Assembly: GCF_030272615.1 (NCBI RefSeq)
Contig: NC_081414.1
Coordinates: 823,297,896 to 823,361,895, forward strand
Direction: 5' to 3'
Source: Cryptomeria japonica
Taxonomy: Eukaryota > Streptophyta > Pinopsida > Cupressales > Cupressaceae
Length of the DNA: 64,000 nucleotides
In this document: positions 1 through 12,356 of the stretch, piece after piece
Numbering within the stretch: position 1 is the first letter of the stretch
How the letters are laid out: each line of letters starts with the position of its first letter
Translations under genes and position numbers: made by a program
The notes under the pieces: model-generated
The model's database searches: none
What the model saw: the letters and a program-made list of their open reading frames with translations, nothing else
What the model was told of the DNA's origin: nothing

Positions 1-3000
1 GGGGTCATAGGACACTATATGACCCGTTAGGACACCATATGATCCCTTAGGACACCATATGACACCTTAGGACACAATATGGTGTTGTTATGGGTCATAT
101 GGTATCATAAGGGGTCATATGGTATCTTATGACCCCTTAGCACACCATATGACCCCTTAGGACACAATATGTTATGGGTCGTATGGTATCCTAAGGGGTC
201 ATATGGTGTCCTATGACCCCTTAGGAATCCATATGACCCCTTAGGAGACAATATGGTGTCGTTATGCATCCTATGACCCCTTAGGACACCATATGGCCCC
301 ATAGGACACTATATGGTGTTCTAAGGGCTCACACGGTGTCGTATGGGGTCATATGGTGTCGTATCTTAGGACATAATATGGTGTCGTTATGGGTCGTATG
401 GTGTCCTAAGGGGTCATATGGTGTCCTACAGGGTCATAGGACACCATATGACCCCTTAGGACATAATAAGGTGGCATTATGGGTCGTATGGTGTCCTAAG
501 GGGTCATATGGTGTCCTATGGGGCCATACAACACCATATGACTCCTTAGGTGTCGTGAGGGATCATATTGTGTCTTAACAGGTTATATGGTGTGTTATGC
601 CCCTTAAGACACCATATGACCCCTTAGGACACCATACGACCCATAATGACACCATATGGTGTCCCAAGGGGTCATATAGTGTCCTAAGGGGTAATAGGAC
701 ACCATATGACCCCAAGGACACAATGTGAACCCTAATGACATGTAAGGGGTTATATGGTATCCTAAGGGGTCGTAGGACACTATATGACCTATTATAACAT
801 TATATGACCTCTTAGGACACCATATGACCCCTTAGGACACAATATGGTGTCGTTATGGGTCGTATGGTGTCCTAAGGGGTCATATGGTGCCTTATGACCC
901 CTTAAGAATTCATATGACCCCTTAGGACACAATATGATGTTGTTATGTGCCGTATGGTGTCCTAAGGGGTCATATGGTGTCCTATGGGGCCATAGGACAC
1001 CATATGACCCCTTAGGTGTCATTACGGATCATATTGTGTCTTAACAAGTCATATGCTGCGTTATTACCCCTTAAGACATCATATGACCCCTTAGGACACC
1101 ATATGACCCATAATGACACCATGTGGTGTCTTCAGGGGTCATATAGTGTCCTAAGGGGTCATAGGACACCATATGACACCTTAGGACACAATGGGAACCC
1201 TAACGACATGTAAGGGGTTATATGGTATCCTAAGGAGTCCTAGGACACCATATGACCCCTTAGGACACCATATGACCCCTTAGGACACAATATGGTGTCG
1301 TTATGGGTCATATAGTGTCTTAAGGGGTCATATGGTGTCCTATGACCCTTTAGAACACCATATAACCCCTTAGGACACAATAAGGTGTCGTTATGGGTCG
1401 TATGGTATCCTAAGGGGTCATATGGTGTCCTATGGGGCCATAAGAGACCATATGACCCATTAGGTGTCATTAAGGATCATATTGTGTCTTAACGGGTCAT
1501 ATGGTGTGTTATGACCCCTTAAGACACCATATGACCCCTTAGGACACCATACAACCCATAATGACACCATATGGTGTCATAAGGGGTCATATAGTGTCAT
1601 AAGGGGTCATAGGACACCATATGACCCCTTAGGACACAATGTGAACTCTAAAGACATGTAAGGGGTTATATCATATCATAAGGCATCATAGGACACTATA
1701 TGACCTGTTACAACATTATATGACCCCTTAGAAAACCAGATGACCCCTTATGACACAATATGGTGTCGTTATGGGTCGTATGGTATCCTAAGGGGTCATA
1801 TGGTGTCCTATGACCCCTTAGAAATTCATATGACCCCTTAGGACACAATATGATGTCGTTATGGGTCAAATGGTGTCCTAAGGGGTCATGTGGTGTCCTA
1901 TGGGGCCATAGGACACCATATGACTCCTTAGGTGTCGTTACAGATCATATTGTGTCTTAACAACTCATATGGTGTGTTATTACCCCTTAAGACATCATAT
2001 GACCCCTTAGGACACAATATGACCCATAATGACACCATATGGTGTCCTAAGGGGTCATATAGTGTCCTAAGGGATCATAGGACACTATATGACCCCTTAG
2101 GAAACAATGGGAACTCTAACGACATGCAAGGGGTTATATGGTATTGTAAGGGGTCATAGGACACTATATGACCCATTAGGACACCATATGACCTCTTAGG
2201 ACACTATATGACCCATAACAACACTATATGGTGTTCTAAGGGGTCACATGGTGTCATAGGGGGTCATATGGTATCCTATGACCCCTTAGGACACCATATG
2301 ACCCCTTAGGACATAATATGGTGTCGTTATGGGTAGTATCGTGTCATAAGGGGTCATATGGTGTCCTATGACCCCTTAGGACACAATATGGTGTTGTTAT
2401 GGGTCGTATGGTGTGCTAAGGAGTCATATGGTGTCCTATGGGGCCATAGGACACCATATGACCCCTTAGGTGTCGTTAAGGATCATATTGTGTCTTAACG
2501 GGTCATATGGTGTGTTATGACCCCTTAAGACACCATATGACCCCTTCGGACACCATACGACACATAATGACACCATATGGTGTCCTAAGGGGTCATAGAG
2601 TGTCCTAAGGGGTCATATGACACCATATGACCCCTTAGGACATAATGTGAACCCCAACGACACGTAAGGGGTTATATTGTGTCCTAAGGTGTCATAGGAC
2701 ACTATATGACCTGTTAGGACACCAGATGACCCATTAGGACACCATATGACCCATAATGACACTATATGGTGTTCTAAGGGGTCACATGGTGTCCTAAGGG
2801 ATCATCTGGTGTCCTAGGACCCCTTGGGAGACCATATGACCCCTTAGGACACAATATGGTGTTGTTATGGGTCGTATGGTGTTGTAAGGGGTCATATAGT
2901 ATTCTATGACCCCTTAGAACACCATATGACCCCTTAGGAAACAATATGGTGTCATTATGGGTCGTATGGTGTCCTAAGGGGTCATATGGTGTCCTATGAC

Positions 3001-3891
3001 CCTTTAGGACACAATATGGTGTCGTTATGGGTCGTATGGTGTCCTAAGGGGTCATATGGTGTCCTATGGGGCCATAGGACACCATGTGACCCCTTAGGTG
3101 TCATTACGAATCATATTGTGTCTTAATGGGTCATATGATGTGTTATGACCCCTTAAGACACCATATGACCCCTTAGGACACCATACGACACATAATGACA
3201 CCATATGGTATTCTAAGGGGTCATATAGTGTCCTAAGGGGTCATAGAACACCATATGACCCATTAGGACATAATGTGAATCCTAGAGACACGAATGGGGT
3301 TATATGGTATCCTAAGGGGTCATAGGACACTATATGACATGTTAGGACACCATATGACCCCTTAGGACACAATATGACCCATAACGACACTATATGGTGT
3401 TCTAAGGGGTCACATGGTGTCATAAGGGGTCATATGGTGTCCTATGACCCCTTAGGACACCATATGACCCCTTAGGATACAATATGGTGTTGTTATGGGT
3501 CATATGGTGGCCTATGGGGTCATAGGACACCATATGAACCCTTAGGTATCATTAGGGATCATATTATGTCTTAACGGGTCATATGGTGTGTTATGAACCC
3601 TTAAGACACAATATGACCCCTTAGGACACCTTATGTTGTCATTATGGGTCATATGGTGTCCTATGGGATCATAAGACACCTAATGACCACTTAGGATACC
3701 ATACAACCTATAATGACACCATATTTTGTCCTAAGGGGTGATATAGTGTCCCAAGGGGTCATAGGACACCATATCACCCCTTAAGACACAATGTGAACCC
3801 TAACGAAATGTAGGGGGTTATGTGGTATCCTAAGGGGTCATAGGAAATTATATAACCCGTTAGGATACCATATGACCCCTTAGGATGCCAT
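1..3891. repeat. CATATG-cored satellite array, left block
   Basis: Tandem ~20-bp units with consensus GGACACCATATGACCCCTTA and its reverse complement. The core CATATG is palindromic and the array switches orientation every few units; at the switch points the perfect palindrome GACACCATATGGTGTC appears. A longer period is visible: the variant starting (g)gaaccctaacgacatgtaagg recurs near 726, 1193, 1632, 2109, 2646, 3273 and 3791, that is every ~440-630 bp. A second marker, a unit reading atcatattgtgtcttaac, recurs near 555, 1027, 1477, 1945, 2482, 3110 and 3557. The 20-bp unit is not a multiple of three, so the short peptides it appears to encode are by-products. The array runs off the left edge of the window. 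Confidence 0.95.
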
Positions 3892-5377
3892 TGATAAATC
3901 AATGATGAACGGATAGTACCAAACTGGTACTGAGAGGGGGGGTGAATCAGTACAGGCAAAAGCACACTCTTAAACTAGTTTGTCAGTAGATACTTTGCGT
4001 TAACAGACAAACAGTAAGACTAGTCCTAAAATAGAGTAGAACCGGCAAGACCCAGAATAACAAAGACAAGCATAAACTGGTTGACACGTATCTTCTCATA
4101 CTATTTAACACTTCATTTCCATTTCACCCTAATGCATGAATAAGTAATCTACCATCAAAGATATACATATAAGCAACTAGATCAACATGATTCACTACTT
4201 GAAAGAAAACAACATAGCATCACATGAAGAAGACAACACACATGACACACTCATTTTTCACGTGGAAACCCAACTGGTAAAAACAATGGTGGGGAAGAAT
4301 ACCCACAAGCTTGTTTTTGAACTCTTTAGAAGTCTACTCTATAGGAGCCTTGTCTGGTTAAAGACTGATACAATAGGTTCTATTAGGAACCAATCCTGTT
4401 AGGGATCACCCAGTTAAGGGATGGCTAGAATACCTAGTTAAGGGTTAAACCCTGTTAAAGGCTACCTTGTTAGAGGATTTCAAGAACTCAATGGTTTTGA
4501 ATCACCATGTTAAAGGATTTATAGCAAGCTAGTTAAAGCTACCCTGTTAAGGGATTTCTGAACTATTGAATTGGTTAGAGATCAAGAGGTATTACAATGA
4601 TCTGTTAACAACACTCAATGCTAATGCAGATCCACTTAAGCTCCTCTTCACCTTCTGTACTTACACTCTGCAGGTAACACTTCTCTCCTCTGGTCTGGCA
4701 AGAATCACGTATCCCTTGTCATGGATATACACACACAACTTTTGCCAACAACCTCAAAAAGAGACACAACATCGACCTTATAGGAAAATAGATAGGTTGA
4801 TAGTGTAAACCCTAAACCCTGAACCTGTTAGGTTAAGGAATTCAAACAGTTCAATCCTGACCATTGAGCATACTACATTAAATGCAACAATTCTTGATCC
4901 AATCTCAAGACTTTCTCCATCATCCATTTTACACTGATTTCATGGCGGCTGATAACCCATCACACATTATCACCGTTTACAGACTTCACACATTCCTGAG
5001 GTAGATAGGAACAATCTCCTTCATGCAAGATCCTTCACGCGCACAAGGCTTGCATGGCAACACAATCTATTCTTCGTTACCATGTTAACTCATCACACAA
5101 AGTCACTGGTTGAGCCACACAGGCTTGAAGCACTTCAACTAGAAACCCTGAAGTGGAAACTTCCAACCGGTAGTCATATAATGCTTCCATGTGCCAGTTC
5201 CCGTAACTATATGCATGTTCACCTTGAACAAACATACCACTTCACTTTGGCACAAATGCTGGTTCACAGTGTTATACCGGTTCGCACATATGCCAGTTCT
5301 CTCCTCTTCAGCATATTGACATCAATGACAACATACAATGTCATTATCTCCTTATACCGGTTCACATAATGCCAACA
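3892..5377 (-). repeat. Copia-1 3' LTR
   Basis: Matches 9766-11252 along its whole length with scattered differences. It starts TGATAAATCAATG and ends AATGCCAACA on the plus strand. It holds the G-rich box gagaggggggggtgaatcag near 3930 and the box cacgtggaaacccaactgg near 4259, both of which recur in the other Copia LTRs of the window. It also has a two-unit telomere-like stretch (aaaccctaaaccct) near 4806. Confidence 0.93.
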
Positions 5378-5391
5378 ATCTCCCTGTTTGG
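5378..5391 (-). other. Copia-1 polypurine tract
   Basis: On the minus strand this reads CCAAACAGGGAGAT directly before the LTR start TGTTGGC. The position and purine content are those of the plus-strand primer of an LTR retrotransposon. Confidence 0.8.
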
Positions 5392-5620
5392 CATTGATGG
5401 CAATATAAAAAGATATCTCTTCACTTCACATCTTCTCCCCTAATTTCTGCTGATATCTTCTCCACTTCACATCTTCTCCCCCTTTGACAACAATGCCAAA
5501 GTGGAGGCACAAGCTTCCTTGTTCTATTATGTTGCTCCCCCTGGGGAGTAGCATCCTTCAACACATCAATCCTAAAAAAAATTGACTATGCAATACCTGA
5601 CTGATGTGGAGCATATACCT

Positions 5621-6445
5621 TTAGTTTACCTCCTGAAGGGGAAACGCCCCTAATTTACCTCTTAAGTACATAAATGTAGCCTTTGGGAGAGGTTTGGTGA
5701 ATATGTCTGCTAACTGCTCTTGACTGGAAACATGTTCCAGTGCAATCTCTTTGTTCTGAACCTTTTCCCTCAAGAAATGATACTTAAGCTCAAAGTGCTT
5801 GGTTGTAGAATGTAAAACCGGATTCTTGGAGATGTTAATTGCACTAGTATTGTCACAAAATATACTTACCGGTTCAAATATAGGAACTTTGAAGCCATTT
5901 AATACATGCTTCATCCAAATTGTCTGAGTGCAGTTCATGAAAGCTGCAACATATTCTGCTTCCATTGTAGACTGAGAGATACAACTCTGCTTCTTACTCA
6001 TCCATGAGACCAGTCTACCACCGAGAAAGAATACACCACCGGTTGTGCTTTTCTAGTCATCTACATTGCCTGCCCAATCAGCATCTGTGTAAAATTTCAA
6101 GTTGAAGTTCTTGCTATATGGATACCACAATCCATAGTCAACAGTTCTCTTTAGATACCTAAGAATTCGCTTGACTGCAACCAAGTGGGATTCTCTTGGG
6201 CTTTTCTGGAATCTTGTAGTAATGCCAACTACATGTGCAATATCCGGTCTGCTATGCACTACATAATGCAACTTACCAATCATTGATTGGTATTCGTTCT
6301 CATCAACCAATGCTGAGTCATCTTCTTTGGATAGTTTACAACCAATCACCATCAGAGTACCAACTAGTTTGCTATCTTCCATGCCAAAGGTCTTCAACAC
6401 CTCTTTGACATACTTGGACTGAGTGATAAAGATTCCATCTTTCAT
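5621..6445 (-). pseudogene. Copia-1 RT C-terminus and RNase H
   Basis: Two open pieces in one frame (6445-6053 and 6001-5621), joined across a stop in what should be the RKSTSG motif. The first holds the conserved region around YQSMIGKLHYVVHSRPDIAH and then YTDADWAG, the first RNase H aspartate. The second holds MEAEYVA (catalytic Glu), FCDNTSAI (Asp), HFLREKV and the C-terminal tail ADIFTKPLP. RNase H would degrade the RNA strand during reverse transcription. All visible catalytic residues are kept but the frame is broken, so it is dead as a protein. The polyprotein ends at the stop at 5621, ~240 bp before the polypurine tract. Confidence 0.9.
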
Positions 6446-6454
6446 CTGTTGGAT

Positions 6455-7171
6455 CTATAGTCCAATGAAGAACTTAATCTCCCCGATGAGTGACATCTCA
6501 AACTTTTTCTCCATCTCATCTACAAACTCATGACTCATCTTGTCATCTCCACCAAAGATAATGTCATCAACAAATGCCTCACAGATCAGGATCTGATCTC
6601 CTTCAAACTTCAAGTAGATATTGCTATCTTCACTTGTTCTCTCAAATCCAATCTTCACAAGATGGGACTGCACATGTTCATACCAAGCTCTAGGTACCTG
6701 CTTTAGACCATATAAGGCTTTATGTAGCCTACATACCATGTCACTGTCTTCAGATAGGGCAAACCCATCTGGTTGCTCTATGTACACCTCCTCTTCAAGT
6801 ACACCATTTAGGAATGCAAATTTTACATCCATTTGATATACTTTGAAACTTTTAAAATCTGCATATGCAAGAAGCATACGAACTCCTTCCAATCTAGCTA
6901 CAGGAGCAAAGGTTTCTCCATAGTCTTCTCCTTATTCTTGAGCATATCCTTTGCACACTAATCTAGCTTTGTTCCTAATCATTGTGCCATCCTCATTCAG
7001 CTTATTTCTGAAAACCCATTTGGTACCAATGATATTTTTATGCTCCAGTTTGGGTACCAAAGACCATGTACCATTTTTCTCTATTTGGTCAAGTTCTTCC
7101 TCCATTGCCTTGATCCAATCTTCATCTTTATGTGACTTTTTGAATGATTTGGGCTCAAATTCAGAGATCAT
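6455..7171 (-). pseudogene. Copia-1 reverse transcriptase
   Basis: The first piece (7171-6932) carries the usual entry to Copia RT, with WIKAMEEELDQIEKNGTW, IGTKWVFRNK and ARLVCKGYAQE. A stop then separates it from 6892-6455, which has VYQMDVKFAFLNG (first catalytic Asp), YIEQPDGF, ALYGLKQVPRAWYE and FVDDIIF (the catalytic DD, in the FVDD form common in plant Copia). It ends at EIKFFIGL, where a stop interrupts the run into RNase H. All pieces share one frame, so only point stops break this part. It makes cDNA from the element's RNA in the cytoplasmic particle. Function is lost in this copy. Confidence 0.92.
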
Positions 7172-7387
7172 ACATGAGTTTTCTTTGACCTTTCTTCTTG
7201 TAAGGATTCTTGCATTCTTATCTCCTATGATCTGCTTAGGATCATGATTCAGCTTGACATGCCGAGGAATGGTCTTGATGGATTCCTCTTGCTTTTCTTC
7301 TTCATCCTCATCTCCATCAATATCAGCATCAACATCTACCAGTGTAGGAACACTATTACTGGTACTTGGTTGACTGACAACCGATTC

Positions 7388-8310
7388 CTAGAAGGTTACA
7401 ACCAGTTCATTTACCGCTTGCTTACTGCGAGTTTCCTCAGTTTTCTCAGAGGTTTCATCAACTCTTACATTGATGCTTTCTATGATTCTCTGAGTCCTAT
7501 TATTGAAACACTTGAGAGCTTTGCTCTTGCTGAAATACCCTAGGAATATTCCCTCATCACATTTTGCATCAAATTTGCTCTGGTGCTCACTCCTCTTGAT
7601 GTAACATTTGCTACCAAACACTCTAAAGTAGCTAGCCATAGGTGTCTTACTGGTCCAATACTCATAAGGAGTTTTATCCTTACCTTTCTTGATGAGTACC
7701 CAGTTCATTGTGTAGACTACAGTGCTCACCGCTTCTCTCTAAAAGGTGTGAGCTACCTTACCTTGAATCAACATGGTTCTAGCTACTTCAACCATAGTCC
7801 AGTTATCTTTGCTAGGCCATTCTACTATGGAGTCTAGGGGGCAGATAGTTGTCTCTTGATGCCATGTTCTTCACAGTACTTGTTGAATTCATCGGAGGTG
7901 AATTCCCCTCGATCAGTTCTCAGGCACTTGATCCTTTTACCGCTTTCCTTCTCCACTAATGCTCTGAAAGCTTTGAACTTTACAAAGGCTTTAGACTTGT
8001 CTTTCAACAATGTGACCCACATCATTCTTGAGTAGTCATTAGTGAGAATCATGAAGTACCTATCACCCTGCACACTTCTAGTTTTCATAGGACCACACAA
8101 ATCAATATGCACAAGATCAAGCAAGTTGTCAGCAGTGAAAGATTTACCTTTAAAGGTTGAGGAAGACATTTTCCCCAATTGACACTCTCTGCACAAGGTA
8201 TTATCTAGTTTCCTTAGCACTAGCAACCCTCTAACTACCTTGATCTTACTAGCCTTCACAATGTTATCAAAGTTTACATGGCAGAGTCTCCTATGCCATA
8301 TCTACTATCA
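7388..8310 (-). pseudogene. Copia-1 GAG-pre-integrase and integrase
   Basis: On the minus strand from ~8305 a reading resembling W-H-R-R-L-C-H-V-N-F-D-N marks the GAG-pre-integrase zinc region. It runs into 8259-7834 with CRECQLGKMS, then VHIDLCGPM (first Asp of the DDE triad) and CLRTDRGEFTSDEF (second Asp, with one Gly fewer than usual). The stretch that should hold the third catalytic residue, QQNGxAER, is scrambled by stops near 7790-7830. The piece 7729-7388 continues the integrase C-terminus in another frame (FRVFGSKCYIKR, GIFLGYFSKSKAYK-like). At least one frameshift separates 8259-7834 from 7729-7388. Integrase would insert the cDNA into the genome. Confidence 0.88.
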
Positions 8311-8462
8311 TCAAATTTAGCCATAAGACATGTACTTATATTTGCATTCAGCTGAAATAGGTTACCTTTGATCTGCATGCAAGTGGCCACCAATTCCCCA
8401 TTCTTTCCTTTGATTCTGCACACTCCATTCTTGAATTCGAGAGTGAGACCACTGTCATTCAG

Positions 8463-8747
8463 CTAGGCAACACTCAAAAGATCGTGTTTGAGACCATCAA
8501 CCCAATACACATTGTGATCACTACTCTTTCCATTCAGAGAGATTGACCCTCTGCCTTTGACCATACATGGTGCATCATTACAAAAGAGAACCACACCACC
8601 ATCATACTCTTCCAAAGATAGAAACTTGCTCCGGTCACTAGTCATATGGTGAGAACAGCCACTATCAATGATCCACTCATTGGAATTATCAAACCAAGAG
8701 ACAAGAGCCTTCTTGTCTGACACATCTTCCTTGATAGCAACAAACAT
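8463..8747 (-). pseudogene. Copia-1 aspartic protease
   Basis: The 94-residue piece has WIIDSGCSHHMT, the DSG active site of retropepsin-type proteases, followed by a region ending VYWVDGLKHDLLSVA, the usual protease-to-integrase boundary in plant Copia. It lies in a different frame from gag, so a frameshift separates it from 9694-9026. The protease would cut the Gag-Pol polyprotein. A stop follows immediately after LLSVA. Confidence 0.88.
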
Positions 8748-8878
8748 AATATCTTCATTTCTTCATCCTCTGATTCCTCATCTGTGACACCTTCATCAAC
8801 TGCCACAAAATAGTTTCTTCGGTTTCCTCCTTTGAATTTCTTGAACCTTTCCGGTTTGTCCTTGTTGTCGCCATTAGG

Positions 8879-9694
8879 ACAGTTTACAGCAATATGTCAT
8901 ATCTGGTTACAAGAAAAGCATTTCAAAGGAAGCTTACCTCTATATTTGTCAGTTCCTTTATGAATTTTCTTGGCAAGGAGAACTTCAAATGCCATCAGAA
9001 TCTCCTCATCATCCATTTCTCTGCTCTATCTTGGTTCACCACTAGTTCTAGCTTCTTTTCCTTTCTTGGATGGTATAGCAGAAGCTTTAAAAGCTGATTC
9101 AGTCTTTTGAACACTACCATCAAAACTATTTAGCTCATAGGCTGTCAACTTTGCAATGATGGAGTCTAGGGATACCTTAGTCTTGTCTATTGATCTTAGC
9201 TCCTGAATAGCAGCAACCCTTATTGCATAGATCAATAATATGGAGCTCAGGACTCTTCTTACCACAGTGGAATCTTCTATTTTACCACCTGCACTCTTGA
9301 TATCACCAACAATAGTTTTGATTCTTACTCCATGCTATTGAATAGTCTCACCTTCAACCATCCACATGTCTTCAAACTTCTCTCTAAGGCTTTCTTCCTA
9401 AGCCTATTTTATATGCTCATCACCGCCATAGATATTTTCAAGAGTATGCCATACCTCTTTGGGATTTACCTTATCTTGGACATCAATAAACTCAATGTCA
9501 GATAAACTACTAATTAGGGCTTCCATGACTTGCCCATTCGCCCGCATCTCTCTCTTTTGGTCATTGGTGAGAGTACCAGTAGGGGCCACATAGGTCCAGT
9601 GTTGAGCACCCATGCTTCTGATGTATATCTTCATTCTGTCTTTCCATAAACTAAAATTTTCCATGTTAAAATTTGGACCTTCCCTCTTCATCAT
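8879..9694 (-). pseudogene. Copia-1 Gag
   Basis: The piece 9694-9404 starts MMKREGPNFNMENFSLWKDRM and contains SSLSDIEFIDVQ and EVWHTLENIYGGDEH, typical of the UBN2-type Copia capsid. The piece 9265-9026 continues in the same frame (ELRSIDKTKVSLDSIIAKLTAYEL). A zinc knuckle CxxCx4Hx4C can be read at 8919-8879, but a TGA interrupts it at the Gly before the His. Gag packages the RNA in virus-like particles. I chose 9694 as start because it is the first Met before the conserved region; a few upstream codons could also belong. Confidence 0.87.
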
Positions 9695-9750
9695 TAGACT
9701 GGGATCTTTACCTCAAGCGGTTAAGCTTATAACATAGAGGACTTGGAGGA

Positions 9751-9763
9751 TGCTCTGATACCA
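9751..9763 (-). other. Copia-1 primer-binding site (tRNA-iMet)
   Basis: The minus strand reads TGGTATCAGAGCA two bases inside the 5' LTR. TGGTATCAGAGC is complementary to the 3' end of plant initiator tRNA-Met and fixes the minus orientation of the element. Confidence 0.92.
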
Positions 9764-9765
9764 AT

Positions 9766-11252
9766 TGATAAATCAATGATGAACGGATAGTACCAAACTA
9801 GTACTGAGAGGGGGAGGGTGAATCAGTATAGGCAAAAGCACACTCTTAAACTAGTTTGTCAGTAGATACTGTGCATTAACAGACAAACAATAACACTGGT
9901 CCTAAAACAGAGTACAACCGGCAAGACCCAGAATAACAAAGACAAACATAAACCAGTTGACACGTATCTTCTCCTACAATTTAACACTTTATTTCCATTT
10001 CACCCTAATGCATGAACAAGTAATCTACCTTCAAAGATATACAGATAAGCAACTAGATCAACATGATTCACTGCTTGACAGAAAACAACATAGCATCACA
10101 TGAAGAAGACAACACACATGACACACTCATTTTTCACGTGGAAACCCAACTGGGAAAAACCACGGTGGGGATGAATACCCAAAAGCTTGTTTTTGAACTC
10201 TTTAGAAGTCCGCTCTGTTAGGAGCCTTGTCCAGTTAAAGACTAATACAATAGGTTTTGTTAGGAACTGATCCTATTAGGGATCACCTAGTTAAGGGATG
10301 GCTAGAATACCTAGTTAAGGGTTAAACCCTATTAAAGGCTACCTTGTTAGAGGATTTCAAGAACTCAATGGTTTTGAGTCACCTTGTTAAAGGATTTATA
10401 GCAAGTCGGTTAAAGCTACCATGTTAAGGGATTTCTCAATTGTTGAAGTGGTTAGAGATCAACATGTATTACAATGATCTGGTAATAGCACTAAATGCCA
10501 ATGCAGATTTGCTTAAGCTCCTCTTCACCTTCTACACTTACACTCTGTAGGTAACACTTCTCTCCTCTGGTCTGGCAAGAATCATGTATCCCTTCTCATG
10601 GATACACACACACAATGTTTGCCAACAACCTCAGAAAGAGACACAACATTGACCTTAGAGGAAAATAGATAGGTCGATAGCATAAAACCTAAACCCTAAA
10701 CCTGTTAGGTTAAGGAATTCAAATGGTTCAATCCTAACCATTGAGCATACTGCATTAAATGCAACAATTCTTGATCCAATCTCAAGACTTTCTCCATCAT
10801 CCATTTTCCACTATTTCATGGCGGCTGATAACCCATCACACGTTATCACCGTTTACAAACTTCGCACATTCCCAAGGTAGATAGGAACAATCTCCTTCAT
10901 GCAATATCCTTCACGTGCACAAGCCTTATGTGGCAACACAATCTGTTCTTTGTTACCATGTTAACTCATCACACAAAGTCACCAATTGAACCACACAGGC
11001 TTGAAGCACTTCAACCAGAAACCCTGAAGTAAAAACTTCCAACCGTAGTCATACAATGCTTCCATGTACCGGTTCCCATAACTATATGTCAATTCACCTT
11101 GAACAAACACACCACTTCACTTTCGCACGAATGCCGGTTCATAGTGTTATACCGGTTCGCACATATGTTGGTTCTCTCCTCTTCAACATATTGACATCAA
11201 TGACAACATACAATGTCATTATGTCCTTATATCGGTTCACATAATGCCAACA
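9766..11252 (-). repeat. Copia-1 5' LTR
   Basis: Direct copy of 3892-5377 and one base longer. Comparing about 240 bp at the start by eye gives about 14 differences, so the insertion is old. The CATATG satellite resumes at the first base after it. Confidence 0.93.
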
Positions 11253-12088
11253 ACCATATGACCCATAACAACACTATATGGTGTCCTAAGGGGTCATGTA
11301 GTGTCTTATGACCCCTTAAGACACCATATGACCCATTAAGACACAATATGGTGTCGTTATGTGTTGTATGGTATCGTAAGGGGTCATATGGTGTCCTATG
11401 AATACTTAGGACACCATATGACCCCTTAGGACACAATATGGTGTTGTTATGGGTCGTATGGTGTCCTAAGGGGTCATATAGTCTCTTATGGGGTCATATG
11501 ACACCATATGACCCCTTGGGTGTCCTTAGGGATCATATTGTGTCTTAACGGGTCATATGGTGTGTTATGACCCCTTAAGACACCATATGACCCCTTAGGA
11601 CACCTTATGTTGTCATTATGGGTCGTATGGTGTCTTAAGGGGTCATATGGTGTCCTAAGGGATCATCGCACATGATAAGACCATACTGACCCCATATGGT
11701 GTACTAGGGGCTCATATGGTGTCCTAAGGGGTCATAGGACACCATCCCAACCATACTGACACCATATGGTGTACTAAGGGGTCATATGGTGTCCTAAGGG
11801 GTCATAGGACACCATATAACCCCTTAGGACACAATATGACCCCTAACGACACCTAAGGCGTCATATGGTATCCTATGACCTATTAAGACACCATATGGTA
11901 TTGTTATGGGTTGTATGATGTCCTGAGGGGTCATATGGTGTCCTATGACCACTTCGGATAGAATATGGTGTCGTTATGGGTCCTATGGTAACCTAAGAGG
12001 TCATTTGGTGTCTTATGACTCCTTAGGACACCATATGACCCCTTAGGTGTGGTTAGGGGTCATATGGTGTCCTATGACCCCTTAGGAC
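11253..12088. repeat. CATATG-cored satellite array, right block
   Basis: Continuation of the array at 1-3891 after the Copia-1 insertion, with the same alternating 20-bp units and the same atcatattgtgtcttaac marker (near 11530). Around 11690-11820 an ~80-bp block with ccatactgac...tggtgtacta is duplicated in tandem. The array stops abruptly at the junction with GA-rich DNA. Confidence 0.93.
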
Positions 12089-12330
12089 CTAGAGAGAGGA
12101 GGGAGTGAGGAAGAAACTAAGGGAAAGAGGTGAGAGAGGGAATTAGATGTGTGTAAGGATGAAGAGGGAGATAGTTTGAGGGATAGGAGAATAAGGGAAT
12201 TGTGAGAGCTAGAGAGGGGAGGGACAAAGAAGAGTATGTATCTATAAGAATGAAGAGCTCGAGAAGAGGCAAGGGGACATAGAGAATATGAGATCTAGTT
12301 CATAGAGAGAGATGGAACTACGAGATGGGG
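12089..12330. repeat. GA-rich tract next to the satellite
   Basis: About 240 bp in which the plus strand is nearly all purine (gagagaggagggagtgagg and similar). No gene is visible. It resembles in texture, but not base by base, the long GA tracts at 34690 and 40920. Confidence 0.8.
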
Positions 12331-12356
12331 GTTTCTATGTACACATTTGGTGCTCT

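Larger units (their letters stand above)
3892..11252 (-). mobile_element. Copia-1: Ty1/copia LTR retrotransposon, decayed
   Basis: Complete structure read on the minus strand: 5' LTR (11252-9766), initiator-Met primer site, gag, protease, integrase, reverse transcriptase, RNase H, polypurine tract, 3' LTR (5377-3892). The order PR-INT-RT-RNH is diagnostic of Ty1/copia. The two LTRs are 1,486 and 1,487 bp and both run TG...CA on the plus strand. It sits inside the CATATG satellite; the flanking 5 bp are gccat on the left and accat on the right, a target-site duplication with one mismatch. The reading frames contain several stops and at least two frameshifts, so the element cannot make its own proteins. 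The ~240 bp between RNase H and the 3' LTR are non-coding and rich in CTTCTCC runs. Confidence 0.95.

Noticed and set aside
1-3891. CRISPR-like regular repeats
   Set aside because: There are no unique spacers, units are directly adjacent and alternate in orientation, and the genome is a plant's.
105-3965. Series of short ORFs encoding repeated GSYGVLRGHRTPYDPLG-like peptides
   Set aside because: They are translations of the 20-bp CATATG satellite; the unit is not a multiple of three, the frames occur on both strands and stop at random.
4806-4822. Interstitial telomere repeat (aaaccctaaaccct)
   Set aside because: Only about two units, and it recurs at the same place in the other Copia-1 LTR (10684), so it is part of the LTR.
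5082-5369. Plus-strand ORF in the Copia-1 LTR (also 11056-11244)
   Set aside because: It lies within the LTR on the antisense strand, is not kept at full length in the second LTR and has no recognisable motif.
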